From Bryobacterales bacterium (GTDB lineage: Bacteria; Acidobacteriota; Terriglobia; Bryobacterales; Bryobacteraceae), in assembly GCA_020851555.1 (NCBI GenBank), contig JADZCM010000017.1:272879-336878 (forward strand): a stretch of 64,000 bases of DNA. The letters run 5' to 3'. Positions 1 to 9,800 of this stretch are shown here, piece by piece. The position numbers and the translations under genes are program-made. Under the pieces are notes generated by a model. The model searched no databases. It saw only the letters and a program-made list of their open reading frames with translations, and was not told where the DNA came from. Numbering within the stretch: position 1 is the first letter of the stretch; every line of letters starts with the position of its first letter.

Positions 1-224
1 TGGACACGCCGGACAAGCGCGAGCTGATCGCCGCCAACAGCACGGTGGAAGAGATACGCAGGTTCGTGGAGGCCGACTCGCTGGGCTACCTGCCCATCGG
101 CGCCCTGCGCGAGGCCGTGGGCGACGCCGCCGGCGAATACTGCTACGCCTGCTACACGGGCGCCTACCCCACCGAACTGATCCACGTCGACGACCTGCTG
201 GCTTCCAGGCCACAGAGGTTTTGA
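1..224 (+). CDS. purF: Amidophosphoribosyltransferase, C-terminal end (partial)
   Basis: This is the last 74 codons of a gene that enters from the left edge; frame is set by codons starting at base 3 and the TGA at 222-224. The translation contains the PurF C-terminal signature: an RELIAAN segment, a VEEIRRF segment, then YCYACYTGAYPTE before the end. PurF makes 5-phosphoribosylamine from PRPP and glutamine, the first step of purine synthesis. The CxxC in the tail matches the Bacillus-type enzymes that carry an Fe-S cluster and a propeptide; I infer this subtype. The N-terminal glutaminase domain lies outside the window. It converges on the radical SAM gene that follows. Confidence 0.9.
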   Translation, partial: DTPDKRELIAANSTVEEIRRFVEADSLGYLPIGALREAVGDAAGEYCYACYTGAYPTELIHVDDLLASRPQRF

Positions 225-232
225 GCGGCCAC

Positions 233-247
233 AGCCGGATCCCGGCT
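233..247. terminator. Small stem-loop between convergent genes
   Basis: AGCCGG-ATC-CCGGCT forms a 6-bp perfect stem with a 3-base loop in the 52-base gap between purF and the convergent radical SAM gene. There is no T-run on either side, so if it ends transcription it would be weak. Confidence 0.3.
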
Positions 248-276
248 TCTGCGCCGGGACTCTGCCTGCGATGCGG

Positions 277-1332
277 CTAAGCCGGCGTCCGGGCGCGCGC
301 CGGCTCGTAGACGCATTGTGGATCTTCCGCCAGGTAGTCGCCCGTAGCGGCGTACGCCCGGGCGCGGGAGCCGCCGCAGAGCTTCCGGTATTCGCACGCC
401 CCGCACTTCCCTCCAAGACGGCTGTCATCCCGCAGGGCGAGGAACAAAGGGGCGGTGCGGTATACCTCCGCCAGCGAATCCCGGCGCACGTTGCCGGCGG
501 CCAGCGGCAGGAACCCGCTCGGGCAGATGTCGCCGGTGTGCGAGACGAACACCAGCCCCTTGCCGTCGTTGATGCCGATCTGACGGCGGATCGCGCTCGC
601 CTGCCGCGGGTTCGCGGACGGCTGGCCCGACCGCGCGAGATAGCGGCGGTAGTGCTGCGCTTCGGTGGTCTTGATGTCAAATGGGGCGTGAAGGGAGATA
701 GCGTGCAGCCGCGCAAAAACCGACTCGTATTCCTCCGCCCGGAGGTCGTCGGCCTCCAGCGCGCGCCCGGTGACCACCAGGAAGAAGACGCTCCACAGGC
801 GGGCTTCGTGTTCGCCCACCAGGCGGGCCATCTGCTCCAGTTGAGTCAGGTTGCGCCTCGTCACCGTGGTGTTTACCTGTGTCTCAAGTCCCAGCCGGCG
901 CGCCTCCGCCAGGGATGCCAGAGTCCGGTGAAACGAGCCGTGTACGCCCCGGAATCCGTCGTGGCTGATCTCGTCGGCGCCGTCCAGAGAGAGGGCCATG
1001 CGCGAGACGCCAGCGCGTTGAATCGACGCGACGGCCTCCCGGGTGAGCAGCGGCGTGGCGCTAGGGGTGATGGTGGTGCGCAGGCCCAGGCGAACGCTTT
1101 CGGAAAGCAACTCGAAAATGTCAGGCCGTTTCAGAGGATCTCCGCCGGTGAAAATCATGAGCGGCTCGCCGAAAGCGCGTACTTCGGACAAGAGGCGGAA
1201 TCCCTCTTCGGTGGTTAGTTCTTCGGGGTGGCGGCGGGGCTCCGCGCTGGCGCGGCAGTGTACGCACGCCAGGTCGCATGCCTGCGTCACTTCCCAGATG
1301 ACGAGCAGAGGCGCCGAGTCGAAGGCGGCCAT
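277..1332 (-). CDS. Radical SAM/SPASM domain protein
   Basis: A 351-residue radical SAM enzyme. The start is the ATG at 1332, because the homologous region begins at once (APLLVIWEVTQACDLACVHC); an upstream in-frame extension is arginine-rich and unlike the family. Cys19, Cys23 and Cys26 form the CxxxCxxC site for the SAM-cleaving 4Fe-4S cluster, and FTGGDPL is the SAM-binding GGE-like segment. The C-terminal part has GDIC (Cys270), CGACEYRKLC (Cys310, 313, 319) and Cys340, which fit an auxiliary-cluster SPASM/twitch domain. Such enzymes modify peptides or act in heme and cofactor pathways; the substrate here cannot be read from sequence. It lies 156 bases downstream of hpnI on the same strand and could be its last operon member, although that gap also leaves room for its own promoter. 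Confidence 0.85.
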   Translation of the reverse strand: MAAFDSAPLLVIWEVTQACDLACVHCRASAEPRRHPEELTTEEGFRLLSEVRAFGEPLMIFTGGDPLKRPDIFELLSESVRLGLRTTITPSATPLLTREAVASIQRAGVSRMALSLDGADEISHDGFRGVHGSFHRTLASLAEARRLGLETQVNTTVTRRNLTQLEQMARLVGEHEARLWSVFFLVVTGRALEADDLRAEEYESVFARLHAISLHAPFDIKTTEAQHYRRYLARSGQPSANPRQASAIRRQIGINDGKGLVFVSHTGDICPSGFLPLAAGNVRRDSLAEVYRTAPLFLALRDDSRLGGKCGACEYRKLCGGSRARAYAATGDYLAEDPQCVYEPARARTPA

Positions 1333-1488
1333 ACTTTGATTATGCCTCCTGCGGCGGGCCCGGACAGTGACCGCGGTCACGGCTCTCAGGCCGTGGTTCA
1401 CCAGCGGTACCGGCGGAAACCCGGCCTCAAGGACCCGCGGCGCTTCCTCCCGCATGATGCCGACGGCGCCACCCACGCCGGCCGTGAT

Positions 1489-2595
1489 TCAGGCAGCCGT
1501 GCCGCCGATCCGGCCGTCGCGGCTCAGACGGAGGTGAAGCCCGCGCCACTCCACGGAGTTTCCAGTAAGGCCGCAGAGCCACACGGCCAGCGCCCACAGG
1601 TCCCGCAGGGGCATCAGGAAGAAGAGCCGGGCGGAATGCCGGTCGCCGAGGACGGCCACGGCGACGAGCAGGCCGGCGAGCAACCGCAGCGCCGCCAGCG
1701 GCAACGCCGCCCACCATGCTCCGGCGGCCAGCGCCACGAGCGCCCAGAGGGTCGCGTTGGAAAGCGGCAAGCCCAGGTAGGCGCCGCGGGACACGCGGAT
1801 TGTCCGCGCCCAGCGCACCTGGCGCCGCCAGACCTGGCCCCACGTCCGGCCTTCGATGAAGGTTTCAACGGGCAGCTTCGAGAGCACCACGCGCCGGCCC
1901 AGCCGGGTGATGCTCCGGGCAAGCTGGTAGTCATCCGCAATATAGTCCCCCAGCGCCGCGAAGCCGCCGATGGCCTCCAGGTCCGCGGCTCTGAACAGAA
2001 GGGTGGCGCCGAGACCGAATTCGCGCACGCCCACCAGCGGAGCCGCCAGCACGCCGGGCGCGAAATCGGTGGCGATGCCGAGCGCTTCCCACCGGCCGGG
2101 CCAGTGATCCGACCGCGCCCGGTACAGGCACGTCACAAGTCCCGCCGACGGGTCCTCCAGGGGGCCCACCAGCCGGCGCAGGTAGTCGGGCGGAACGCGG
2201 ATGTCGCTGTCGTTCACCAGGAGCAGCGGATAACGCGCGGCCGCGGCAAGATCCACCAGCGCACCCACTTTGCCATTGGGCATCTGCGTGGAAACCTCCA
2301 CCACCCGCAGGCGGCGCTCAGGAAACGCCTCAATCAGCTCTCGAATCGCGGGCAGGGCGGGGTCTGCGGAATCGCTCACCCCGAAGAGGACCTCGTATTC
2401 CGCGTAGTCCAGAAGCGCGTGAGAGCGGATGGCCTCCCGAAAATGCGGATCAAGACCGCGCACCGGCTTCAGAATCGACACGGGCGGCAGCGCCCGGGGA
2501 GCCGGATCACGTTTGGCGAGGTGCCGAAGGGCCGCCGTCAGCGCCAGAAGCTGATACGCCGCCGAGGCCGCCGCCAGCAACAGGGCAATGATCAC
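1489..2595 (-). CDS. hpnI: Hopanoid-associated glycosyltransferase HpnI (GT21-like)
   Basis: 368 residues, GTG start at 2595 overlapping the stop of the upstream transporter gene (GTGA). An N-terminal membrane helix (residues 1-20) is followed by a GT-A fold: SILKPVRGLD near 40-49, a DSD metal site at 129-131, a second acidic pair ADD at 220-222, and a RQVRW motif at 258-262, which together are the D1/D2/D3/(R/Q)xxRW pattern of ceramide-glucosyltransferase-like enzymes. Hydrophobic helices follow at the C-terminus. In studied bacteria HpnI adds N-acetylglucosamine to bacteriohopanetetrol. Assignment to HpnI rests on the fold plus hpnJ in the same unit. No HpnK-like deacetylase is present in the window. 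Confidence 0.82.
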   Translation of the reverse strand: MIIALLLAAASAAYQLLALTAALRHLAKRDPAPRALPPVSILKPVRGLDPHFREAIRSHALLDYAEYEVLFGVSDSADPALPAIRELIEAFPERRLRVVEVSTQMPNGKVGALVDLAAAARYPLLLVNDSDIRVPPDYLRRLVGPLEDPSAGLVTCLYRARSDHWPGRWEALGIATDFAPGVLAAPLVGVREFGLGATLLFRAADLEAIGGFAALGDYIADDYQLARSITRLGRRVVLSKLPVETFIEGRTWGQVWRRQVRWARTIRVSRGAYLGLPLSNATLWALVALAAGAWWAALPLAALRLLAGLLVAVAVLGDRHSARLFFLMPLRDLWALAVWLCGLTGNSVEWRGLHLRLSRDGRIGGTAA

Positions 2596-2954
2596 AGGGC
2601 AATCAGCGGCACGCCGCAGGCGACCAGCAGAGCGCCTGCCCAGCGCCTCCTCCCCACGCGCTCCTTGAGCAGGAACCGGGCCAGAACAGTCTCCAGCACG
2701 TAGGTGGCGGCGGTCGCCGGAACGGCGAAGCTCAGGTCCGCCACCTTCAGCAGGGCCAGGAAGGCGAAAAAGGAGACCGCCATGAACAGGACGGAAGCGG
2801 CGACGAACGGGTTGCGGGCCACGCGCCCGAATGCGCGCCCCAGCGGGCCCGGCCGGAAATCGTGTATCTCCCCGTGGCGCTTCATGCCGTAAGTTTGCAG
2901 AAGCTCCCCGCAGGTGGTGGCGCCCACGATCGTGGCAACCAACAGCCACTTCAT
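2592..2954 (-). CDS. Small EamA/EmrE-like membrane transporter subunit (distal)
   Basis: A 120-residue protein with four predicted membrane helices (about 4-22, 48-68, 76-95, 103-119), the size and layout of small DMT-superfamily subunits such as EmrE or ArnE/ArnF. It begins MKWLLVATIVGATTCGELL. Its start overlaps the stop of the neighbouring homologue by four bases (ATGA) and its stop overlaps the start of hpnI, so the pair and hpnI are translationally coupled. Half-size DMT proteins often work as heterodimers; pairing with the next gene is an inference. A role in moving a glycosylated lipid or its donor across the inner membrane is likely from context, as with ArnE/ArnF, but is not shown. 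Confidence 0.8.
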   Translation of the reverse strand: MKWLLVATIVGATTCGELLQTYGMKRHGEIHDFRPGPLGRAFGRVARNPFVAASVLFMAVSFFAFLALLKVADLSFAVPATAATYVLETVLARFLLKERVGRRRWAGALLVACGVPLIAL

Positions 2955-3358
2955 GCGGATCGTCTCTCCCCCGGCCGGGTGGTCCGGATGGGCGTGTTCC
3001 CCACCAGCACAACCCCCGCGACGATCAGGGCTATGCCCGTCCAGCGGCCCGGCGAGACGTGCTCACCCAGAAAGAGCCTTCCCATGAGCGCCGTCAGCAC
3101 GTAGCCGAACGCAGTCACCGGCAGTACGTAGGTGAGGTCGGCCCAGCTTAGCAGCGTCATGCGCGAGAGCATCCACAGAATCAGCAGCGAGACGCCCAGC
3201 GCCACCCACGGGTTCAGAACAGCAGCCAGAAAGGGGTTCCCTGCGCCGCCGGATCGCATCCCGCGGCTCAGGCTGAAGTTGCCAAGCACGTTGGAACAAA
3301 TGACGATGGCCGCCAGGAGGCGCGTCTTGAACCGGAGCCGCGGGGAGGAAGCGGTCAT
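2951..3358 (-). CDS. Small EamA/EmrE-like membrane transporter subunit (proximal)
   Basis: 135 residues, ATG at 3358 overlapping the hpnJ stop (ATGA). Four hydrophobic helices are visible, with LSWADLTYVLPVTAFGYVL near the third, paralleling LSFAVPATAATYVLE in the neighbouring subunit; the two are clearly related. The C-terminus is short and basic (RTTRPGERRSA). It sits second in the hpnJ-DMT-DMT-hpnI unit. An in-frame extension upstream of 3358 runs inside hpnJ in another frame and is not coding. Function as half of a heterodimeric lipid or sugar-lipid transporter is inferred from context. Confidence 0.8.
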   Translation of the reverse strand: MTASSPRLRFKTRLLAAIVICSNVLGNFSLSRGMRSGGAGNPFLAAVLNPWVALGVSLLILWMLSRMTLLSWADLTYVLPVTAFGYVLTALMGRLFLGEHVSPGRWTGIALIVAGVVLVGNTPIRTTRPGERRSA

Positions 3359-4815
3359 GGGCGGGCTTCGTCTTGGGTGAAGGCGTCCGCCCGCTGGCTT
3401 TGAACAAAGCGCCGGCGCTTGCGGCGGAGGGAAAGGTACTCCCGCGCTTCCTTGTACAGCCGCCGGCGTTCGGAGGAGTCGAATATGGCCTTCCGCATGA
3501 TCCGCCAGGCGACGCGGGGCCGGAAGTAGTATTCGCCGTAGAAACGCTCCACCCAGTCGACCAATTCGGCGCGGTCCAGGCCGGGGTAGATGATGTTGGG
3601 GAGCTGGTGCCCTGCCTCGTCGGTCATCGAGTCGATGGTGATGAGGCCGTTGCGCTTGACGTAATCGTAGAACTCGGTGCCGGGATAGGGGTGCGCGATG
3701 GAGACCTGGATGGTCTCCACGTCCAGCCGCTTGGCGAACTCGACCGTGTTCTGGAGGCTCTGACGGGTCTCTCCGGGCAGTCCCACGATGAAGTCGCCAT
3801 GAATCGTGAGGCCCAGCTTGTGCGCGTTCTCGGTAAACCGCAGGGCCATCTCGACGGTGGCGCCCTTCTTGATGTTCTTGAGGATCTGCGGATCTCCGGA
3901 CTCGTAGCCCACGATCAGGAGGCGGCAGCCGGCCTCTTTCATGGCCTTGAGCGTCTCGTAATCGGTGGTCACCCGCGAGGTGCAGGACCAGGTGAATTTC
4001 AGCGGCTTGAGTTTGGAAGCCACCTCGATCGTGCGCGCCTTCTGGTAGTTGAAGGTGTCGTCGTCGAAGAAGATCTCCCGCAGGCCGGGCAGGCTCTCCA
4101 GCGCGAAGCGCGCTTCGTTGGCCACGTCCCCGGCTGAGCGCCGCCGCCAGCGGTGCCCGGAGTGCGTCTGCGGCCAGAGGCAGAAGGTGCACATCGCGGG
4201 ACAGCCGCGCGAGGTGTAGAAGGCCACAAACGGGTGCCGTAGAAACGGGACGCTGTAGCGGGTGAAGTCCAGGTCGCGCTGGTAGACCCTGGTGACCCAG
4301 GGCAGCGCGTCCAGGTCCTCGATGGCCATCCCCTGCGGATTGTGCACGACATCGCCGTTCTTCCGGTAGCTCGCGCCGGGCAGTTCCGGGACGGGCTTCC
4401 CGCGGGCGAAATCCACGACCTGATAATCGAACTCGCCGCGCACGACGAAGTCGATGGCGCGGGAGGCGGCCAGGACCTTGTCCGGTTCGACCGCGACGGG
4501 AGGCCCCACGAACGCAATCTTGAGTTTCGGATTTGCGTCCTTCATCCGTTCGGCGATTCCGGCGTCCACGCGGAAGCCGGGAGTGGAGGTGAACAGCACC
4601 ACGAACTCGAAATCGCGCGCCCGGGCGACGCACTCCGCAATCGACACCTTGTGCGGCGGCGCGTCCAGCACCTTGCTGTCCGGGAGCATTCCGGCCGGAT
4701 AGCACAGCCACACCGGATACCAGTAGGATTCGATCTCCCGCGTCGCGGGCCACCGTGACCCGGCGCCGCCATCGAAACCCTCAAAGGAAGGTGGATTGAG
4801 GAACAGCGTCCGCAT
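3355..4815 (-). CDS. hpnJ: Hopanoid biosynthesis radical SAM protein HpnJ
   Basis: 486 residues; the ATG at 4815 is chosen because the conserved sequence starts there (MRTLFLNPPSFEGFDGGAGS). Residues 1-150 resemble a B12-binding-like Rossmann domain. The radical SAM core starts at about 195 with the cluster motif CPAMCTFC (Cys205, 209, 212), followed by FFDDDTF and a GLPGE-type segment in the TIM barrel. The long WRWPATREIESYWYPVWLCYPAG-like N-terminus is as I remember it from HpnJ proteins. HpnJ is reported to contract the glucosamine of bacteriohopanetetrol-glucosamine to a cyclitol ether. It is the first gene of a leftward unit with two transporters and hpnI, all overlapping by four bases. 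The 200-base divergent spacer to trmJ should hold its promoter; I see no convincing sigma70 pair. Confidence 0.85.
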   Translation of the reverse strand: MRTLFLNPPSFEGFDGGAGSRWPATREIESYWYPVWLCYPAGMLPDSKVLDAPPHKVSIAECVARARDFEFVVLFTSTPGFRVDAGIAERMKDANPKLKIAFVGPPVAVEPDKVLAASRAIDFVVRGEFDYQVVDFARGKPVPELPGASYRKNGDVVHNPQGMAIEDLDALPWVTRVYQRDLDFTRYSVPFLRHPFVAFYTSRGCPAMCTFCLWPQTHSGHRWRRRSAGDVANEARFALESLPGLREIFFDDDTFNYQKARTIEVASKLKPLKFTWSCTSRVTTDYETLKAMKEAGCRLLIVGYESGDPQILKNIKKGATVEMALRFTENAHKLGLTIHGDFIVGLPGETRQSLQNTVEFAKRLDVETIQVSIAHPYPGTEFYDYVKRNGLITIDSMTDEAGHQLPNIIYPGLDRAELVDWVERFYGEYYFRPRVAWRIMRKAIFDSSERRRLYKEAREYLSLRRKRRRFVQSQRADAFTQDEARP

Positions 4816-5015
4816 CGGACTTAATTTTGAGTTTACGGCACCGGCAGCCGTGCCACAAGAAAGGCGGAACTCCGGTTTTGCGTTCAATAGAAACAAGAGG
4901 GGAGGATGCCTTTCTGGGAAAGGGCTCGCTCCTGAAATGTCTTCCACGCCGGAGAGCCGGGTGAGGCCGCCGAAGTCCGCCCTCGACCAGTTGATGGCTG
5001 AGTTACGCTGAACGG

Positions 5016-5747
5016 GTGGACCCCGAGCGGCTGTGCGTCGTCCTGGTGGCGCCGCGTAATCCTCTGAACATCGGCGCCGCGGCGCGCGCCATGAGCAACT
5101 TCGGCTTCTCGCGCCTGCGTCTGGTCAGACCCTACGAGGCCGCCTTCCGGGAGGCGCGCTCCGCCGTCAGGGCCGGACACATCCTGGCCGGCGCCGAGGA
5201 ATTCCAGACCGTGGCCGAGGCGGCCGCCGACTGTTCTCTCGTCGTCGGCACCAGCGCCGCGGGCAGGCGGGAATTGCAGCATCCCGTGCGGCGCCTGGAA
5301 TACGGCGGCAGCCTGGTCCGCAGACGCCTGGCCTCCGGGCGGGTGGCTCTGCTGTTCGGCTCCGAGAAGTTCGGCCTGTCGAACGCGGACCTCGCGCACT
5401 GCCACTGGGTGATGCGCGTTCCGGCGCGCGAAGAGCACGGCTCCATGAACCTGGGACAGGCCGTCGCCGTGTGCCTCTATGAGTTGGTCCGGCGGCCCGA
5501 GGCGGTCACGGCGCAGCCGGAGCGGAAGAAGAGGCCGCCGGCCGGCAGCCTGGAGGAGTTTACGCGGCTTCTCCTGGACGTCTTGCGCGAAAGCGGCTAC
5601 GTGCACCAGCGGGTGGAGGCGTCTACCGGGATGAAGATCCGGCGCCTGGTGCGCCGCCTGGATCTCTCGGCCCACGATGCGGAGATCTGGCTGGGGATGT
5701 TGCGGCAGATCCTGTGGAAGCTCGGCGCTCCCGGCTCGCAGTCGTAA
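5016..5747 (+). CDS. trmJ: tRNA (cytidine/uridine-2'-O-)-methyltransferase, TrmJ type
   Basis: 243 residues with GTG start at 5016. All three SPOUT/SpoU motifs are visible: NPLNIGAAARAMSNFGF at 15-31, LFGSEKFGLSN at 113-123 and SMNLGQAVAV at 143-152, the trefoil-knot SAM-binding site. The arrangement and the short N-terminus match TrmJ, which methylates the ribose of residue 32 in several tRNAs. The C-terminal 80 residues are basic and helical, as in TrmJ dimers. An upstream in-frame ATG is absent, and the motif begins ten residues after the GTG. It is divergent from hpnJ and converges on the DUF6807 gene 20 bases further on. Confidence 0.88.
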   Translation: MDPERLCVVLVAPRNPLNIGAAARAMSNFGFSRLRLVRPYEAAFREARSAVRAGHILAGAEEFQTVAEAAADCSLVVGTSAAGRRELQHPVRRLEYGGSLVRRRLASGRVALLFGSEKFGLSNADLAHCHWVMRVPAREEHGSMNLGQAVAVCLYELVRRPEAVTAQPERKKRPPAGSLEEFTRLLLDVLRESGYVHQRVEASTGMKIRRLVRRLDLSAHDAEIWLGMLRQILWKLGAPGSQS

Positions 5748-5767
5748 ATGCCGCGCGCGCCCGGCGC

Positions 5768-6718
5768 CTAGCGCATCGCCGAAAACTGTTTGTACTGCGC
5801 GGCGATGCCCGCCGTCTGGGGGTCGCCGGGGTGGATCACCACGCGATAACGGAACCGGAGCGTCTGCCCTGGCCGGAGCGTGATGCTCCCATCCTGGGTC
5901 TGGTCGTTCATGAACTCGCGCGCCCCGAACGGATTGGCGGCGCACAGTCCATACGCCCGGCAATGCCAGAAGGTCGGATAGTGGGGATTGGCGGGGTGAT
6001 CCATGATGGCGATCCCGATCCGCTGCCCTTCCACTTCACCGTAGACGTCGACCCACGGCGCGCGCTTGCCCCAAACGCCGGCCTCCGACTCCCGTCCCTC
6101 CGCGTCGATCATCTTGCCCGTCCTCGGCGGATCGGCTGGGATGTTCTTTCCCGGAGCCTCCAGGCCCGAGGCGACCCGGACGGCGAACGTGCCTTCCTTG
6201 GTGTCTCCGAACTTGACTGTCCCCACGGGGGTCAGGGTGATGTCCAGGTCGATGGTCCGTAGCCGCGGATCGGAATAGAAGGTCATGGTCCGGGATTCGG
6301 CCACCAGTTTGTTGCCCGACGGGCCGACCCAGTCGAACAGCGCGGCGATCTTGCCGTCCTGCGCGCTCACGATCTTATTGATCACCACCCGCCCCAGGTT
6401 CGTACGTTTGCCGGGCGGTTCATTCGCCCAGAAGTCGACCCCGTTGACGTCTCCGTGGGTGAACCACAGGCCCCGGTGGTGCGGATGGTCGGTCGTCTCC
6501 CCCTCAACCTTCGCCATGGGGAAGTGCCGGCTCACGATCACCCCGGAGGCGGCGCGCAGCGGGTGCAGGTAGGGCTTGGGCGCAGCCGGGCCGTAGAAGA
6601 ACTCGGTGAACGGTTTGCCGTCGATCTCGACCGAGATCTTCTCCGCGCCCTGGGTAAACCGCACCTGGGCCCACAGCGGAAACACAGCCAGCAGAACCAC
6701 CAGCAGCCTCGAATTCAT
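5768..6718 (-). CDS. Secreted DUF6807 (PmoA-like) protein
   Basis: 316 residues with a signal peptide (MNSRLLVVLLAVFPLWAQ, cleavage near 18). The body has TTDHPHHRGLWFTHGDVNG, a DFW segment, and FWHCRAYGLCAANPFG near the C-terminus, which match the DUF6807 family, often mislabelled methane oxygenase PmoA. Members are common in Acidobacteria, Bacteroidetes and Planctomycetes near sugar-degradation genes and resemble galactose-mutarotase-like beta sandwiches. A role in periplasmic carbohydrate processing is inferred; no enzymatic activity can be read. It is monocistronic, divergent from the large secreted protein at 6815. Confidence 0.75.
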   Translation of the reverse strand: MNSRLLVVLLAVFPLWAQVRFTQGAEKISVEIDGKPFTEFFYGPAAPKPYLHPLRAASGVIVSRHFPMAKVEGETTDHPHHRGLWFTHGDVNGVDFWANEPPGKRTNLGRVVINKIVSAQDGKIAALFDWVGPSGNKLVAESRTMTFYSDPRLRTIDLDITLTPVGTVKFGDTKEGTFAVRVASGLEAPGKNIPADPPRTGKMIDAEGRESEAGVWGKRAPWVDVYGEVEGQRIGIAIMDHPANPHYPTFWHCRAYGLCAANPFGAREFMNDQTQDGSITLRPGQTLRFRYRVVIHPGDPQTAGIAAQYKQFSAMR

Positions 6719-6814
6719 GTCTGGTATTAGACCACAGGAAGCGAGCCCTCACGGGAGGCTTCGTGTGCGGGCGGCCTTGTCCGCCATCCCACGCGGATGT
6801 ATGATGGCGCGGTG

Positions 6815-9800
6815 ATGACCATACGGGTGCTCTCGGCTGCTCTTGCTCTGGCGTTCCTGGCGGTCTCGCCCGGAGCGGCCGTTACGTTCACGAAGACCCA
6901 CTACCCGGCCGGGCCCTCGCCGCGCGCCGCCGTGGCGGCGGATTTCTCCCGCAACGGCACCCTCGACCTCGTCGTCGCCAGCTCGGGCGACAACCAGGTC
7001 TGGTGGCGGGAAGGTTTGAAGGCCACCGGGGGATTCGGCGCGGCGCGGCCAAGCGCCGCCGCCGCTGAACCGCGGGCCCTTGCCGTGGGCGATTTCAACC
7101 GGGACGGCAGGAAGGACCTGGCCGTGGCATGCGCGGGAGCCAACGTCGTTTCCGTGCTATGGGGCGATGGGGCCGGCGGCTTCGGAACACGCACCGACGT
7201 GCCTGTGGGAAGCGGACCCGTCTCCCTGGTAACCGCGGACTTCAACGCGGACGGCAAGACGGACATCGCCGTGGCCAACTTGGGCTCCGGCACGGTCTCC
7301 GTCCTGTTGGGCGACGGCGCGGGCGGCTTCCCTACGAAACTCGAACGTGCGGTTGGCGTCTCACCCTCCGCCCTGATCGCCGCGGACTTCAACCGCGACG
7401 GCAGGATGGACCTGGCCGTGGCCAACAGGACCGCCGGAACCATCTCGATCCTGGCCGGCAGAGGAGACGGGAGCTTCGATCCGAGGGTGGACTATCCGGT
7501 TGGCGCAGGCCCGGCGGCCCTGGCGGCCGGCCACTTCAACGCCGACGGCGTGCTGGACCTGGCGGTCGCCAACTCCTCCGTCGGAACCGTATCCATACTG
7601 CTCGGGACGGCGGACGGGAACTTCGCGCCGAAGACCGATTTCCCGGCGGGTGACGGCCCTGCCGCAATCGCCGCCGCGGACTTCGACGGTGACGGGAAGA
7701 CCGACCTGGCGGTCGCCAACACCGGCGCCAGCACGGTGGCAGTGCTGCTCGGCGACGGCAACGGTTCCTTCCGAACCGGCTCGGTTGACCCCACTCAACA
7801 GCAACCCGTCGGACTTGCGCTGCTGGACCACCCAGGCGACGGAAAGCCGGACCTTGCGGTGGTGAACTCGGCCGGCAACTCCGTTTCGTTCTTCCTGAAC
7901 TCGACTACGCCCTGGCGAAGCCAGCCGCCATTGGGACGGCTGCTCAGCTCGGCCGGCGCCGCCTGGGGAGGCCTGGTGGGCTTCGATTCCGACGGAACCA
8001 CCCTCCTGAATCACACCCCGAACTCCTTTCAGTGCGTGGGGCTCACCATCGGGAACTACAAGGACGCGCACCCGTCGGTTTCGGACAACGGCAAGGTGGC
8101 GTTCCAGTCCAATCGCGACGGCTTTGGCTACCGGATCTTCGTGATGAACATAGACGGCACCGGGCTACGGCAAGTCACGACGGCGCAAGGGCTCCCCGAC
8201 TGGTTCAACCAGCAGGACTGGTTTCCTGTCATCTCACACGATGGGACCAAGGTGGCCTTCCTGCGGCGGACCGATCCCGAACTGGGCTATGACATCTACG
8301 TGGTCAAGGCTGACGGAACGGGACTTCGCCAGGTGACACGCTTCCAGACCGACGCCTACGGGACTCGGCGCAGCGGCATTCAGAGCACGGCCTGGAATGA
8401 GGACGGGACCAAGCTCGCATTCCGAGGGGTCAGGCTCAACGACGGGGCGTGGCGGCAGGTTCTGGGGGTCATCCACGCGGATGGAACCGGAGAACAGCAT
8501 CTGCTGGCCTGGCCCAGCCTGGGCTGGCAGTCCGACGCCGTAGACTGGTCCCCCGATGGCCGGAGGATCCTCTTCACCGGGGATTCGGTTCAGGATCCCA
8601 ACCTGTACCACCTCGTGGACTACCCCACGATGGAGGGCGCTTCCATCGCCACGGCGACGCTGGGAGGACCCTGCTCCAACGCCGGTTGTGTGCGATTCTC
8701 TCCCGACGGGCAATGGCTGGTCTACCAAACCCGAACCATCACGGGCGAATACTGGCCGACCTTCATCCGCACCGACGGGACCGGCAGAGTGGCGCGGGAC
8801 CAACTGGCGGCGGTAGGGGGCAATACCCTCTATTGGGGACCCACGCCGGCCATCACGGAGCCCAACCGCATGACCCTGGCGCCCGACCCGGTGTATGTCT
8901 GGGCGGGGCACGACGTCGCTCTGAATGCCCGCTTGATGGATGCCGCCGGGACGGTGCTGCTACGCTCAGTGGCGGGCTGGCAGATCCCCGGTCTCAGCGG
9001 CTCATCGCCCCGGGTCACGCCGGCGGGGGAAGTCTCCGCCGGCGCCGGCCTGGCCGACTGGCAGTTGGACGCGATCAACGCAGACCTTAAAGCCACCACC
9101 ACCGTGAGAGTGAGAAACGCTCCTGACTTCTCCCTGACGATGCGGCACGAAGGGGAATTCGTCGCCGGCACACAGCGCGGTTTCTCTCTTGTGGTTTCCA
9201 ACGCGGCGCAATCCGCGCCCAGCCCCGACCCGGTCACGGTGGCCGACACGCTGCCCGCCGGCCTGACTTACGTCTCGGCGTCCGGCCCCGGTTGGTCCTG
9301 CGCGGCATCCGGCCAGACGGTCACCTGCACCCATGCCGGGCCGATCGATGGGGGAGACAGCCGCACAATCCTGCTGGCCGTGGCGGTTTCGGCCGCCGCC
9401 GTTCCGGCCGTGACGAACACCGCGCGGGTGAGCAACGTTCACGACGCCAACTCCGGCAACGATACCGCCAGCGACACCGCCCTGGTCGTGGCGGCGCCGT
9501 CTCCGCTGGTGATCGAGGCGGCAGTCAACGCCGTGACCTGGGCGCCGGGGGTATCGGCCGGTTCGTGGCTGGCGGTGCGTGGATCCGGCTTGGCTGAAGC
9601 CGCTCGTACATGGGCCGACGCTATCGTGGACGGAAACCTGCCCACATCCCTCGACGGAGTCCGGGTGAACGTCAACGGCCGGCCCGCGCTGATCTACTAC
9701 GTCAGCCCCACCCAGCTCAACGTTCTCACTCCGGACGACGACTCTCTCGGGACCGTGCCGGTCGAAGTCATCAACCGCAACGGCCGCGCCCAATCTTCCG

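Noticed and set aside
1228..2703. A 491-codon open frame on the + strand across hpnI.
   Set aside because: Its translation is arginine/proline-rich without known motifs, and the minus strand encodes HpnI with all its motifs.
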